Assembly (NCBI RefSeq): GCF_048564905.1
Contig: NC_133005.1
Location: 19,523,501-19,587,500 of the forward strand
Source of the DNA: Vicugna pacos
Lineage: Eukaryota > Chordata > Mammalia > Artiodactyla > Camelidae
Direction of reading: 5' to 3'
DNA: 64,000 bases
The notes beneath the pieces were generated by a model. It was given only the letters and a program-made list of their open reading frames with translations, searched no databases and was not told where the DNA came from. The translations under genes were made by a program, and so were the position numbers. Numbering within the stretch: the stretch's first letter is position 1; the number at the start of each line of letters is the position of its first letter. Shown one piece after another: positions 1-33,815 of the stretch.

Positions 1-534
1 GTCTGTCTGTCCTGCTGTGCGCGCATGCACCCCCGCCCCCACGGTGCGTGCTCACTGTCACCGCCTTGCCTCCAGCCTCCAGCGTTTGCTCCGCTCCAGG
101 ACTCTCGCCTTTCCTCCTGCTCTACCGCTCAGTCCCTGCTTGTCCTTTAAGGCCCAGCCACATCCTGTCTCCTGCTCAGTTGTCGCCATTGAAGACCCTC
201 CACCATTCACTCCCCTCAGATCTCATGCTGATACTTCACTCACTCCAGAGTCACCTTGTTCCTTTATTATGAGGCTTGGTCTCCCCCACTGGACCGTCAG
301 CTCCTTTAGGATGGAGGGTGCATCGTGGTTTTCCTTATTCCCCCATAGGGGAATGTACAATATGTAATAGAATATTACATGTATGAATATATATAGCCAA
401 CATATATAAACATATGTGATAGAAGTTCAGGCCACTTTCGTTCAGTGGTATTATATGACTCCCATTCCCACCTCGTTTCATTGTTGACTTTTAATCACCG
501 TTACCCAGTGTTCATCTTTCAGACTCTAGAATGG

Positions 535-705
535 TACTACCCTGTATGGGAGTCCCTAGCCACATATGGACATTTGCATCTACATTTGAATTTCATTTGA
601 AATGTAGCGCTAGCCACATTTAAATCTTCATAGCCACATGTGGCTAGTGGCTACTCAAGTGGACAGGACAATATAGAATATTTCCATCATTACAGAAAGT
701 TCTAG
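535..705. repeat. old DNA-transposon-like repeat (uncertain family)
   Basis: The 'gccacatgtggctagtggctac' type phrase followed by 'ggacaggacaatatagaata' resembles a common mammalian hAT-type non-autonomous element. The copy is divergent and I cannot name the subfamily. Confidence 0.4.
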
Positions 706-922
706 ACGGATAGAGCCAGCTTGGGGTCGGACCAGCTGGTGCAGACTTGGGCACAGTCAGCAGGCAGCAAGTCCCTGCAGTAGAAGTGCAGGCAGCAGCC
801 AGCAAGTCCAGATGCTCGTTCTGGCTCCATCACGGGGCGCGTGACCTTGAACGTACAGCTTAATGTTACTGAGGCTCATTTTCCTCATCTGTAAAACTGA
901 GCAAACAAGAAGCGCCCTGGCT

Positions 923-1094
923 GGGGGAGGGTACAGCTCAACGGTAGAGGTGTGTGCTGAGCACGCACAAGGCCCTGGGTTCAATCCCCAGTACCTCCAC
1001 TAAAAAATAAAATACAGTAAAGAAAATTAATTTAAAAATACAGAAAGAAACCTAATTAATTACCTTCCCCCCACCGGCAAAAAAAAAAAAAAAA
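923..1094 (+). mobile_element. camelid tRNA-Ala-derived SINE (vic-1/CAM type), full length
   Basis: The head begins ggggagggtacagctcaa (A box). The B box is GGTTCAATCCCC, then CAGTACCTCC, an A-rich tail and A14. Target-site duplications are AGCGCCCTGGCT (911-922) and AGTGCCCTGGCT (1094-1105), one mismatch. The layout is a classic LINE-mobilised tRNA SINE. The head matches tRNA-Ala(AGC), with an altered anticodon region. Confidence 0.92.
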
Positions 1095-1369
1095 GTGCCC
1101 TGGCTCCTTCGCTGGGTTACTTTAAAATGTCAGAGAGAAAATATATACAAAAAGCACTTGGAAAACTATGAAAAAATGGACATGTGAACTATTATCAAGT
1201 TCTCACCCTTACTGGTTTTTGGTTATATTACTAACCCAGACTTTGTTCAAGGATACGCACACGCACACATATACATTACGTGTACATGTAGACATAAACG
1301 TTTTATATGATACTATAATACGTATGTGTACACTCAAGTGACTTTTAAACCCACGCTGTTGTTTTCTAG

Positions 1370-24110
<22,741 letters not shown>

Positions 24111-24555
24111 GCAGATCAGGCCTGGGGGGGGGGGTCTACACAGCCCTGGGGGGCCAAAGGCAGGCCTCCCTGGATGCTGGGTCCCCTGCCTGCACTGGGT
24201 GTCTATGTTCCAGACTGACAGCCTGTGTCACCACCAGGCATCCAGACCCTCCCCTCAGTTCAGACACCCTGCCTGCACATCCCTCATCTCACTTGGCCCT
24301 GTGCTGCCAGCGGTGGAAGAGGCCTCAGTTAACCTCTCCTGGACGTGAGGGGTGGGAGAGAGGAGGGTGCTGGGACGTTGCTCGAAGGCCCAGCGTGTGG
24401 CGACAGTTCTGTAACTCGCAGAGCCTGCGGGTGTTACGGCTCCAAGTTGTCCATGTGCTTACCTGCTTTGTTGCCAAGTTAGCAGAAAAACAAAGGTTAA
24501 AAGCGCCTGTGGCAAGGACATCTTATTCCACAAACTCAGGTATGAAAAGAAATAT

Positions 24556-24682
24556 TGGGGAAGGAGGGTAGAGCTCAGTGGTAGAGCCCATGCGTAGTAT
24601 GCATGAGATCCTGGGTTCAATCCCCAATACCTCCGTTGAGTAAATAAATAAACCTAGTTACCTACCCCCTGCCCTGCAAAAA
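24556..24682 (+). mobile_element. camelid tRNA-derived SINE in FERMT1 3' UTR
   Basis: A full head (GTAGAGCTCAGTGGTAGAGC), B box (GGGTTCAATCCCCA), tail AATAAATAAACCTAGTTACC and poly-A. It is flanked by AAAAGAAATAT at 24545-24555 and 24683-24693, an exact 11-bp target-site duplication. Its tail holds AATAAA in the sense orientation of FERMT1. Confidence 0.93.
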
Positions 24683-25749
24683 AAAAGAAATATGTCCTTC
24701 TTTAACAGAAGTACTTTTAACTCCCATCTGGTGAAAATGGCAGAGGGAGTCCATGCGTACACTTTTATCCCAGAGGTCAAGGTCCTGGGAAAGGAGGGGT
24801 GACCTGGGACCAGTTGGTGACAAGAGGTCAGAGTAGTGGCCCTCGGTGTCATCAGTCCACAATGACACGTTGCCAAGGTGACCATTAACCCATCTGGTCT
24901 TGGACAGTGGTGCTCTCGGGCTCCTGCCCCACCCACAAGTCCCATTCCATCCCTGGGGCTCCCTCCGCCACCTTTAAGTCCCTCCTGAAGGCATGGTGAC
25001 ACAGGAGCTCAGGGAAACCCATTCCTCAAATCCAGCATGTATCTCACCTGCTTCTGCTCTAGGCTGGAAGATGGGTCCAGTTCTAACCTCTTCATAAAAA
25101 CCACCTCCCAGCAGTGAGGCTTCCAGCGAAGTCTCCATCCCAACCCTTCAGGGAGAGACAGGCAAGACCCAGGCAGACCCTTTCACAAAGACCTCTGTGT
25201 TCAAGGGCTGGGCCCCTCACTGGCTTCCGCCTCCTGGACCTTTGGCTGGTCCGTGGGGAAGAGAAGCCTTTTCTCATCACCTGTCAGGGTTCTCCTGGAT
25301 TTGGTGTCTGGTTATATGACTCATGGCCTTTCCCCTAAAGGCCTTTTTTTTTTCCAAGTTTACACGTATAAATTTCATTATCTCCAAGCCACAATGCCAG
25401 TCACACATGTGCACCCTTTAAAACGGTAACAAACAACAACACACTTAGAGAACAAAACACAGCAAAAAAACACAGTGGACCACCAGAGACAAATGTCCCA
25501 GTGTCTTAAGGTCCAGGAATCTGGACATGCTACCCCCTGGACTGAAGAGACATCTTCAGGTTTAAGGCAAAGGGAACAGCCTACACAAGGCACAACCGCC
25601 AGCTGCCACTGGAAGAATCTTAGTTATTTCTTCCTTGGGGGTTTGAGTGCCTCTCTCCTGTCCCCACCCCTAGACTTTTTTTTCTCTGCTTTTTGCTCTG
25701 GCATCTCTGCCTTGGGACATGACTGTGGGCCAATTAACAGTTGCCTCAA

Positions 25750-25873
25750 ATGAATAAACCTAATTACCACCCCCTAAGTGGGGAGGGTGTAGCTCAAGTG
25801 GTAGAGCGCATGCTTGACATGCACGAGGTCCCAGGTTCAATCCCCAGTACCTCCTCCAAATAGAAATAAACGA
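25750..25873 (+). mobile_element. camelid SINE, 5'-truncated dimer (tail of one unit + one full unit)
   Basis: The insert opens with ATGAATAAACCTAATTACCA, which is the 3' tail of this SINE family, and then runs straight into a full head (GGGGAGGGTGTAGCTCAAGT) with a good B box (CAGGTTCAATCCCCAG) and a short tail. One pair of 13-bp duplications surrounds the whole: ACAGTTGCCTCAA (25737-25749) and ACAGGTGCCTCAA (25874-25886). Confidence 0.85.
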
Positions 25874-27349
25874 ACAGGTGCCTCAATTGTCAGCTTCTCT
25901 TTTGGTTTGGCAGTGTTGGGAGGACTGAGTTTTAAAAAGGTAACAAGCAGTACTGGGGCTAGAGGGAAATACCAGACTTTTTTTTTTTTAACGTGTAAAT
26001 ATTCTCCTGTCACAGAGGACATGGGTTGCCAGGGTGAGGCAGAGACTCTCTTCACATTTTGAAGTTCTTTCAGGATGCAAAGCTCAGGGGGCCTGGCTAG
26101 ACCTCAGATGCCCCAAAACACTGGGTGTTGCTTTGTTTTCCAACAAAGCCATCTGAGAAGACAGATCTCCACAGTTCTGGGGGCCACCTCGAGTCAGCCT
26201 TGGCGGGGGACCCTTAGGCCCTGAGATAGAAGCTGTCACTGGAAATCCCTCTTTCAGCCTCTCCTTGGAGGTGAATGTTAGTTAAGAATGTTCAAACACC
26301 AGCTGAGCTTCTGAGGCCTAGCCGAAAGCTGGGAGGTGGCTTAGGCACTTGGAAAATCTGGCCCATGTCATAAAGAATTTAGTCTGAAGTGTTTTGTAGA
26401 GGAACCAGTGCTGCGTGTACTGCGGTGAACTTGGTGGTGACTTCTCCACAGTCCTGGGCTTCGCGGTTTTAGATCCTAGCTGGGTCCTACAGTAAGACAG
26501 TGCTCCCTGATGTGACGTTTCACCTGCCTGCTGCCACACACAGCTCTGCCTAATTTACCAACAACCCTCTTCCTTAGCTTTTCCTCCTTGTCTGGCATCT
26601 CCGTGGAAACACTCAAAAGAGTTGCCTGGTTTTAACCGAACTTCCAGGGGAGCATTTCTTCCTTGAGTACACTGCCACCTCCCGGAGTAAACAAGTGTGA
26701 CAAGAAACCCTAAAAATGCTGCTGTTCCAAAGAGGACACTTTTATTTTTAAAGACTTTTTTTTCTTACATTAGGTGCAAAGGTCACCTGACTTCCTATGA
26801 TAAAATTTGAAATTAACATGTGCCTTTCAGCCCTGTTTGCTTTTTTATCTATACTACATGGGTAACTATGCATTTTTTTGTTATCTTATGTGCATTTTTT
26901 TAATTAAAAGTTTTATCTGGATTTGAATGCAGGCTAGGAGCATCCTTTCAGTGTGTTGTCTCTTAAAAAGGTGAGTATTTTTTCCACTACAAAAAAGAAG
27001 TGCAACTTTCAGGTTTAACACTTGCTTTTCCTCACAGTTGCAAGATTTGAGCTTATTCTCTGCAGTGAGATTGACTTAGAATCCTCCCGTAACCACCAGT
27101 TTCAACTCCTTTCTCATTGACAGTCACCAGATTTCCTGACATATCATGAGTTTTTTTTATCCAGGTCTACCTTTTGGAAGAAGCATCATAGAGCAAAGAA
27201 AAGCCATAGGCAGAGGAGCATCAGAGGGCCTCTGATTTGATGGCCAGATGTCAAGGGCATATCTTTGATCTCGTGGTACATCGTACATGGTACCTGTTAG
27301 AGGCAGACGGTCCATAAGGGGTAGGGATGTGCTGTTTGTAGATGTCCCT

Positions 27350-27515
27350 TCATGCAGTTCTCACATCCACACATAGGGGGCAGGAACAACGTGCCTTCTC
27401 ATTTTACAGAGAAGCCACGCTCCGAAGGTAAAATAACTTCCCGCCAGTAAGCAGTGGAACCAGGATTCAAACGACGTTTGTCTTAACTCCAAAGACCACT
27501 GAGCTTAACCCAGCA
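27350..27515 (-). repeat. MIR SINE, minus strand
   Basis: 'tctcattttacagagaagcc', 'aaataacttcccgccagtaa' and 'agtggaaccaggattcaaac' follow the reversed MIR consensus. Confidence 0.7.
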
Positions 27516-27863
27516 AACCCCACCCTTCCATTTCCAGCCCCGCTCAGCTCTGAAACGCTTGCCCCACCCTCAGCCCCAGTGCGGACCTCTCCTGACTCAG
27601 TGTCCCCATGTCACACTGTAGAAGAGGGCCAGGGAGGTTAGGGGTTGGCTGCCCCAGAGTAGCTGGGGAGGTGCAGGTGGATCAAAAAGGTCTAGAAGCC
27701 ACAGAAATGAGCTACCTAGTGAGTATTTTATGATTCTGGGAAAGTCTCGTTTTCAGTTCCAGGGTGGAAAAAGTAAGCAAATGAGTTTCATTTGAAAACT
27801 CATCTTTGAGTTGTAAACACTAGAAGCCAAGGCGTTCTGCAATTTTTGTTTTCCGGAATCACT

Positions 27864-27890
27864 AAAAAAAAAAAAAAAAAATTTTTTTTT
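27864..27890. repeat. A18-T9 perfect A/T hairpin tract
   Basis: Eighteen A residues (27864-27881) followed directly by nine T residues (27882-27890). It can form a 9-bp A:T hairpin. It is probably the joined tails of two retroelements or slippage. Confidence 0.85.
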
Positions 27891-28722
27891 AAATGTGCTT
27901 GTAGTAAAGACTTCTTTTCCCTTCCATACATTCAGCAAAGGGTGAAATGGGAAAGGAGGTGCCCTTCGACCCCTCCAGCCTCCCTGAGAGATTCTGGGGT
28001 GACACGGGGAGGGGAGGAGGCAGGGAAATCACATGAAATAATGAAATTATAAATTTTTCATTATTCTCCCACACAAATACATGACTTTATGAAATCACAT
28101 GAGAGATGATCATGTGAATAAATGAAATGTGTATGATTTTTTTCATCATTTCCCACACAAACATGATGTTCCCACTTCCTCCCCTTTCCCCGCTGTCACC
28201 CCAGAATCTCTGGGAATGGCAGGGGTGGGAAGAAGCTGCCTCCTCTTCTATTTTGCCCCCTCCTCCCCTTCATGCCGCTTCCTCCAAGAGCCGTTGAGCC
28301 CTGGACGTCCCAGACAAGCTGAAGGGCAGCACTTAGCCCTTTCCTGTGTTCAAGTTTCCCCTTTCTCAACACTTGCAGCTCATTGAAGCCGTGTGGCAAT
28401 GCTGAGTGCTGTCAGAAGGGGACAAAATCAGCCTCTCCCGTCCTCCGTCCTCACAAATGCCCGTGCTGCTCTGGACCCCGCTGGCCTTGGGGTGATAGGT
28501 CCTCAGACTTGGTTACAGTGGAACCCTTCCTGATGAATGAAAGGTCAGATTCTAATGAATTAAGCCCCACGTGAGCCCAGGTTGCATGGAAGCCACTTCG
28601 GAAAACACTGGATTAGATGATTTAGAAGGAGCCTCCAGGAGCCTCCCCGCATTTACCCAAACATCCTGTGTTACATCAAGACCTGGTTACCTCACAAGAG
28701 GGGCTATGAAAACACACATGGC

Positions 28723-28862
28723 GGGGAGGATGTAGTGCAAGTGGTAGAGCGCATGCTTAGCATGCATGAGGTCCTGGTTTCAATCCCCAGTGCCTCCTCT
28801 AAAAATGAAGAAATAAACCTAATCACCTCCACCCTCAGAAAAAAAGGCCTAAATAAATAAAT
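28723..28862 (+). mobile_element. camelid tRNA-derived SINE
   Basis: Head GGGGAGGATGTAGTGCAAGT, anticodon stem-loop GCATGCTTAGCATGC with AGC kept, B box GGTTTCAATCCCCAG, tail AATAAACCTAATCACC followed by A-rich sequence and a second A-rich stretch. No clear target duplication was found. Confidence 0.9.
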
Positions 28863-29627
28863 CACTCTTAAATAACATTTTAAAAAGGACACTCATAAAC
28901 AGGATGGGAATTCGAGATTTCATCTGGATTCACTAGTCACACTGTCAAAAAGATTTCTGACTAAGTGAATTTACTTCCTTCTGACTCGCCGTGTGACCTT
29001 GAAGACCTCGAATTCCCCTACGTGCCTCGGTTTCTTTGCTCATGACAGAGGAAACATCCTGCAGCCACTCCCCAGCAGGGGACCCCCAGCTGACCAGTGC
29101 TGTCGGGGACCCTGCAGGGGGTCGTTTTGAAATTTGGAAGGTGAGGCCTTGGCTGCTCTGAGATCCCTGGGACGGAAGGATGGGCCCTGGGGAGGAGGCA
29201 GAAGACCTTCTGTGAGTGGAGCCCTGGCCTCAGGGAGGGGCGGGTCCAAAGCCCCAAGCCTGTGTCCTCCGACTCAAGGGCTGTGTCGTCAGAGGCCTTG
29301 GTGGCCCCAAACAGGTCCCCTGATAGGATGAGGGGAAGACAAATGAGGTTCCAGAAGGGAAACAAGCATATGTGTGTATTTATTTATATTTATATTTATA
29401 TACATATGTATGTGTATCTCCTTGAGAAAAGAGCAGGTGATGCAGCAGGGCCGGGGGCCCAGGCTCAATACGTGGGGCGTGGTGACAGGCTGGCTGGTTT
29501 GTGCCCAGCACCTCACTGGTAAAGGCAACCCCTACTTGTGGCCACCATGGCGATTAAGACGGAGCAGGGACACTCCTGCAGGCGACAGGACGGGAAGTGG
29601 GGGAGCCAGTGCCGAACAGTCAGATGT

Positions 29628-29707
29628 TCCTTTTTTTTTTCTCCCCAAATAGTCAGATATTCCTGCTCGCTAAGCACGCGCTTTACCGCCGAGCTGTACC
29701 CTCCCCC
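29628..29707 (-). mobile_element. partial camelid SINE, minus strand
   Basis: Poly-T at 29631-29640 and the reversed head GCTAAGCACGCGCTTTACCG ... GAGCTGTACCCTCCCCC are present. The B-box part is missing, so it is internally deleted or rearranged. Confidence 0.7.
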
Positions 29708-29914
29708 ATGTTACTATCTCATTTGAAGGTATTTTCTCACTTGCTTTGCTGATCACATCCAGAAAATTCTCTTACAGAGTCTGAGTTTGATCATGTTTTT
29801 CACCATAATCAAAATCCAGAAGCATCAGCCTGGTCAAAAAGGAAAGTGAAACAGCAGCAGTAGAGGGAGATCAAGCCTTGGTCCGAGGGGTGTGTCCCTT
29901 CAGCTGTGAAGCCA

Positions 29915-29941
29915 GGGTCCGGGTCCGGGTCTGGGTCGGGG
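29915..29941 (+). repeat. G-rich hexamer repeat, G-quadruplex motif
   Basis: GGG occurs at 29915, 29921, 29927 and 29933, then GGGG at 29938. The spacers are mostly three bases (TCC, TCC, TCT, TC). This fits the canonical G3N1-7 quadruplex pattern on the plus strand. Confidence 0.85.
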
Positions 29942-32900
29942 TCCAGGTGCTTCCTTGCCACCCTCTGTATTCCGGCACTCTGTGATCATGGTCCATTTCG
30001 GTCCCCCCACCCCACCCAGGTCACGGCACGCCCCCTACTCCGATGTAACGCTCCAGGCCTTTCTACCATGCACATGTTTTTCTTTCAAAACTCTTGCATC
30101 ACTCTGCCAACTTGACCCCAGTATCTGTGTCAGGCCACATAGTTACAAAACTCGAATTTCAGGGCTTGTTGGCAGGCTGCCATGGCTGTCAAATATGCCC
30201 CAGGGGCTAAAGAGATACCGAGGGGTTAAATGGCGATGCCACTTTAGAGCCAGTGAAGTCAGCTTCCACCTCCCCAAAGAGTGGTCTCAACGACAGTGAA
30301 GCTCACAGCACACGACTGAAGGCTCAGGAAGCTAGCACGGACCCAGGGCTGCCACTTGCGCTGCCATGAGTCTTTCAATTCATCCTTTAAGTGAGGTAGG
30401 TATTAGCCCCATTGTATAGATTAGGAAAAGTGTGGTGGCGTCCTGGTAAATTGTTTTTTTTAATGAACAAAGTCGATGTATTTAAAAGGAAGACTACAGA
30501 ATTTGACACTGAGAGAGATATCAAAGACCCACAAGATTTATAACTGATAAATACCAAAATGATTGGCTATAAACCATGTAAAAATACATTCCCTGGTCCC
30601 CAAACAGAACATAAGTTAAGTATGGCAATTATAAAATGTTTACATACATTTTCCTTATAATTTGTAAGAACCATTCTAAAGAATTTATTTGTATAACAAA
30701 TTTACCATATCCATTGATAAAAAAATTATTAATTTGAATTTATTATTGTTTGCCTTTTTCTATACGTAACAGTGGCTTTTGTCCCAAGTTCTCCTTGAAC
30801 TTTTTATTTACCATAAAGGTCTTTTTATTCCTAATTCTTTCTACAAACAGAAGAGGGAGGCTAATCCGTCATGGATCCTGTAGAAAACAACGTGAAGAAA
30901 AGTTCTAGAGTGAACAAAAATACCGGTGAATATATTATCTTTCTGAAAAGGGGAGGATTGGGTGGCCAGCTGAGATCCATTTCTGCACCAATGAAACAAA
31001 TGGAAGTGAAACCTGAGAACAAGCAGAACTGAAGCTCAGTGCCAACGTGCTGTGTCTGTGAGGCCAGCTGAGGACAGTCCCCAAAGCTCAGTGAAGCCCA
31101 GTGCACACGTGGGCTCCCTGAGGCAGCCCAGATGGTTGCTGTGAATCCCAGATGGGTGTAGATGGCACTTCAAATGACAATGGTATAGCTCGATACAAAA
31201 TTTCCTGGTAAATTTTTAATAACTCTGTGGGCGAGAGGGAGACCTGGTTTGCTAGTTTCCCTGGCGTAGACTCCCAACACAGCCAACATGACACCAAGAT
31301 GACATCACTGAATACAAAATTGGGAAGAGGTTCAAACACCTGGCTCTCTCTCAAACACAGGGCTGAGCCAACCTCAGCACACACTGGAACAGGGTACAGA
31401 GGTCAAACAACTGGTCAAGGTCACCCAGCTAAAACAGCTAAAATGTGGGACGGGAGGATGTGGACCCACGCCTCTGACGTTAGCACAACTTTTGATATTC
31501 CCACGTGAACAGTGAGGTCTCATGAGCGGAGAGCCCTAGGTTGTCTTTCTCTGTGATAATATAGCCCTGAAGTGAGTTTTCCCAGAACATACAAAACTCC
31601 CTAGAAGTTCTTCCCTCCCGGTTACGTTACACCAGATTCCAAACGTCACAATGGTGACAGTTTCCACTAAAAAATCTTCAGACCCCAACTGCTTGACGGT
31701 ATGACATTTGACTGCACATCTGGGTCAGAGGTGGGGTTTAGGAGGGGAAAGAGTTCTGCCTTCGTCCCAAAAGAGCAAAACACCAAACCATGACCTGAGA
31801 CAACCCCCCAGCCCCCACGTCCGTAATGGGCTGGCCTTTGCAGATAAATGATTAACGTCAAGTCCACCAGGGAGAGGCGACTCTTCCTCGGGGACCGAGC
31901 TCTGTTTTTAGAGGCTGAGTGGAATGTTTTTATTCTGACCTTTTCCTCCCTTTATGAATGGTTCTGTGAATCAGGTAGACATCAGGAGAGCAAAGGGGCA
32001 GCCAAACACTTTGCAAGAAGCTGTTGAATAATCCGCTCCTTATAACCTGGCCAAGTCCAGCCTAGGATAAGGGGCTGTAAACGCAAGTGAATTTGGGGGT
32101 AAAGAATGTGCACAACCCAGGCACCGCTGGTCACATGTCTCCAAAATGTGTGAAGCAATACCCAGTATATCTGAGAATGTAATGCAGTCTATGGGCCAAT
32201 AATTGTCAAGCCATGCTCGGGTCTAACCAATCATAATTCAACTAATTTAGTTAAATGGACACACACGTAATTTTTGGCGTATTTCAGTTAGAATTGTTCA
32301 GCTACAAGTGACAGAAAATCCAAAATAATAAAGGCTCAAAAACAAGAAAGAAGTTTTCTGTCTCTTCCACCTAAAACTCCTAAGGCAAGCGGACGCCAAA
32401 AAGGCATGCCACACCATGTCGGGGACCCGCGTCCTTTTAGGCTTTTACTCGCTCTACACAGCTTCTGCTCACAAAGTCATCCCATCGTCTAATGTGGCCG
32501 CTTAGCTCCACTGTGTCCCATGGCTTCAATTAGCTAGAAGGGAGGTCGAAATATTTGGTCTTTATTCAAAGTAACCATGAACTCAGTTAAAAATCAGGGT
32601 TTTTTTCTGATAAAGGTGAGGATATTTATCGGGAGTCAAGGAGCTCCCTCGGCCATAAGCACATGGCACTGTGCTAGGCACTGCCAGCTGCTACAGATAC
32701 TCCACTGAAAAGAGTTTCTAGTCTAGCAAGAGACGGACGTTGGAGCAAATAACTACATAATGCTACGTAACAGGTTCTATTCTTGACATGTGAAAAGGAC
32801 ATATGAGAACAAAAAGAAAAGAATGGTTAGTTTTGTTGAATCAAAGGCAAAGTAGGAAGGATTTCCCAGAGAAGGAGTCATTTAGACTTGGCCTTGGAAG

Positions 32901-33150
32901 GCTGAGTAAGAGTTCGCCAAGTGGGGAGAAGGGCAGGAATTAGGTCAAGCTTGGCAGAGCAGCCACTAGCAGAGAGAGAGAGCCAGTGAATGTTCTTGTC
33001 CATGAGGGGCCATGCTCATACTTGCATTTTAGAAACACATGCCTGGCAGCTGATGGAGACTGGATGGAAGGCGGGGAGCCACACTGGAAGTTGGAGGGTC
33101 AGCTCAGAGGCTGCTGTGATGACCAAGTTAAAAGACACTGAGGAGACGTG

Positions 33151-33220
33151 TTGGGGTATAGCTCAGTGTCAGAGTGTATGGTTCAATCCCCAGTACCTCC
33201 ATTTGAGGGAGAAAAAAACA
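33151..33220 (+). mobile_element. camelid SINE with internal deletion between boxes
   Basis: It begins TTGGGGTATAGCTCAGTGTC and jumps from GAGTGTAT to GGTTCAATCCCCAGTACCTC. The anticodon-arm segment (about 25-30 bases) is absent. A short A-rich tail follows. Confidence 0.8.
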
Positions 33221-33417
33221 CAGAACTGGAGCTAAGCCAGTGGAAAGAGAAGTAGATGTGAGAGCTGTCTCAGAACTAAAATCAGTGGACTTTGCAATTG
33301 TGGCCAACACTATATTTGCAAGGTATTTGGTTATTACCTACCAAAACCACTTTCCCCTCTTCCTTGCTAACAGAATCTGAATTCAACTGAGTGAATGTGT
33401 CCAGCCCCACGGATGGA

Positions 33418-33815
33418 TCTTTATTGGTCTGCACCAGTCGTGACAATCCTGTTCCACACTTTCCAGTTCCCTTTGTAGGTAGGGGTGGCCATGTGGCTGG
33501 TTCTGACCAATGAAGCCCAAGGGAAAGTACACTATGGAGATCCTGATAAAAGGGAGATGCAGCTGGCTTCACTTTGACCTGTCCCCATTTCTTCCTGCCT
33601 TGAATGTGGATGTGATGTCCGGAGGTACAGCAGCTGTTTTGCAATCTGAAGGCAACAAGCCTGAGGATGAAAGGGTATCCTAAAGACGGTGGAGCCTGAA
33701 AACAGAAGGAGTCTACGTCATCAGAGGACAGCTGAAAGGACACCAACAGCCTCTAATTCTGGACTTTCTGTTGTGTGAGAAAAATAAACAAATGTGTTTA
33801 AGTCACTGTTAAGTA
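33418..33815 (+). mobile_element. old LTR-like repeat, fossil, family uncertain
   Basis: The run 'ggatgtgatgtccggaggta' ... 'gtgagaaaaataaacaaatg' ... 'gtttaagtcactgttaagta' has the layout of an old mammalian LTR 3' end with its own AATAAA. It has no internal genes and is decayed. Confidence 0.4.

Larger units (their letters stand above)
1..1369 (+). other. FERMT1 intron (left edge), with repeats
   Basis: Intronic sequence up to the acceptor at 1369. It contains a DNA-transposon-like repeat around 535-705 (GTGGCTAGTGGCTAC core, family not certain) and a full camelid SINE at 923-1094. No exon resembling the preceding kindlin-1 linker was found. Confidence 0.8.
24111..26930 (+). other. FERMT1: probable FERMT1 3' untranslated region
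   Basis: No coding signal follows the stop codon. Two camelid SINEs (24556-24682 and 25750-25873) have inserted here. AATAAA strings in those SINE tails could act as early poly(A) signals. The best non-SINE candidate I see is ATTAAA at 26903-26908, which would give a 3' UTR of about 2.8 kb, similar in scale to the long human one. The true end cannot be fixed from sequence alone. Confidence 0.45.

Noticed and set aside
25780-25852. tRNA-Ala-like sequence with good A and B boxes
   Set aside because: It is the head of a camelid SINE (tail and target duplications present), not a functional tRNA gene. The anticodon loop and acceptor pairing are not those of a working tRNA.
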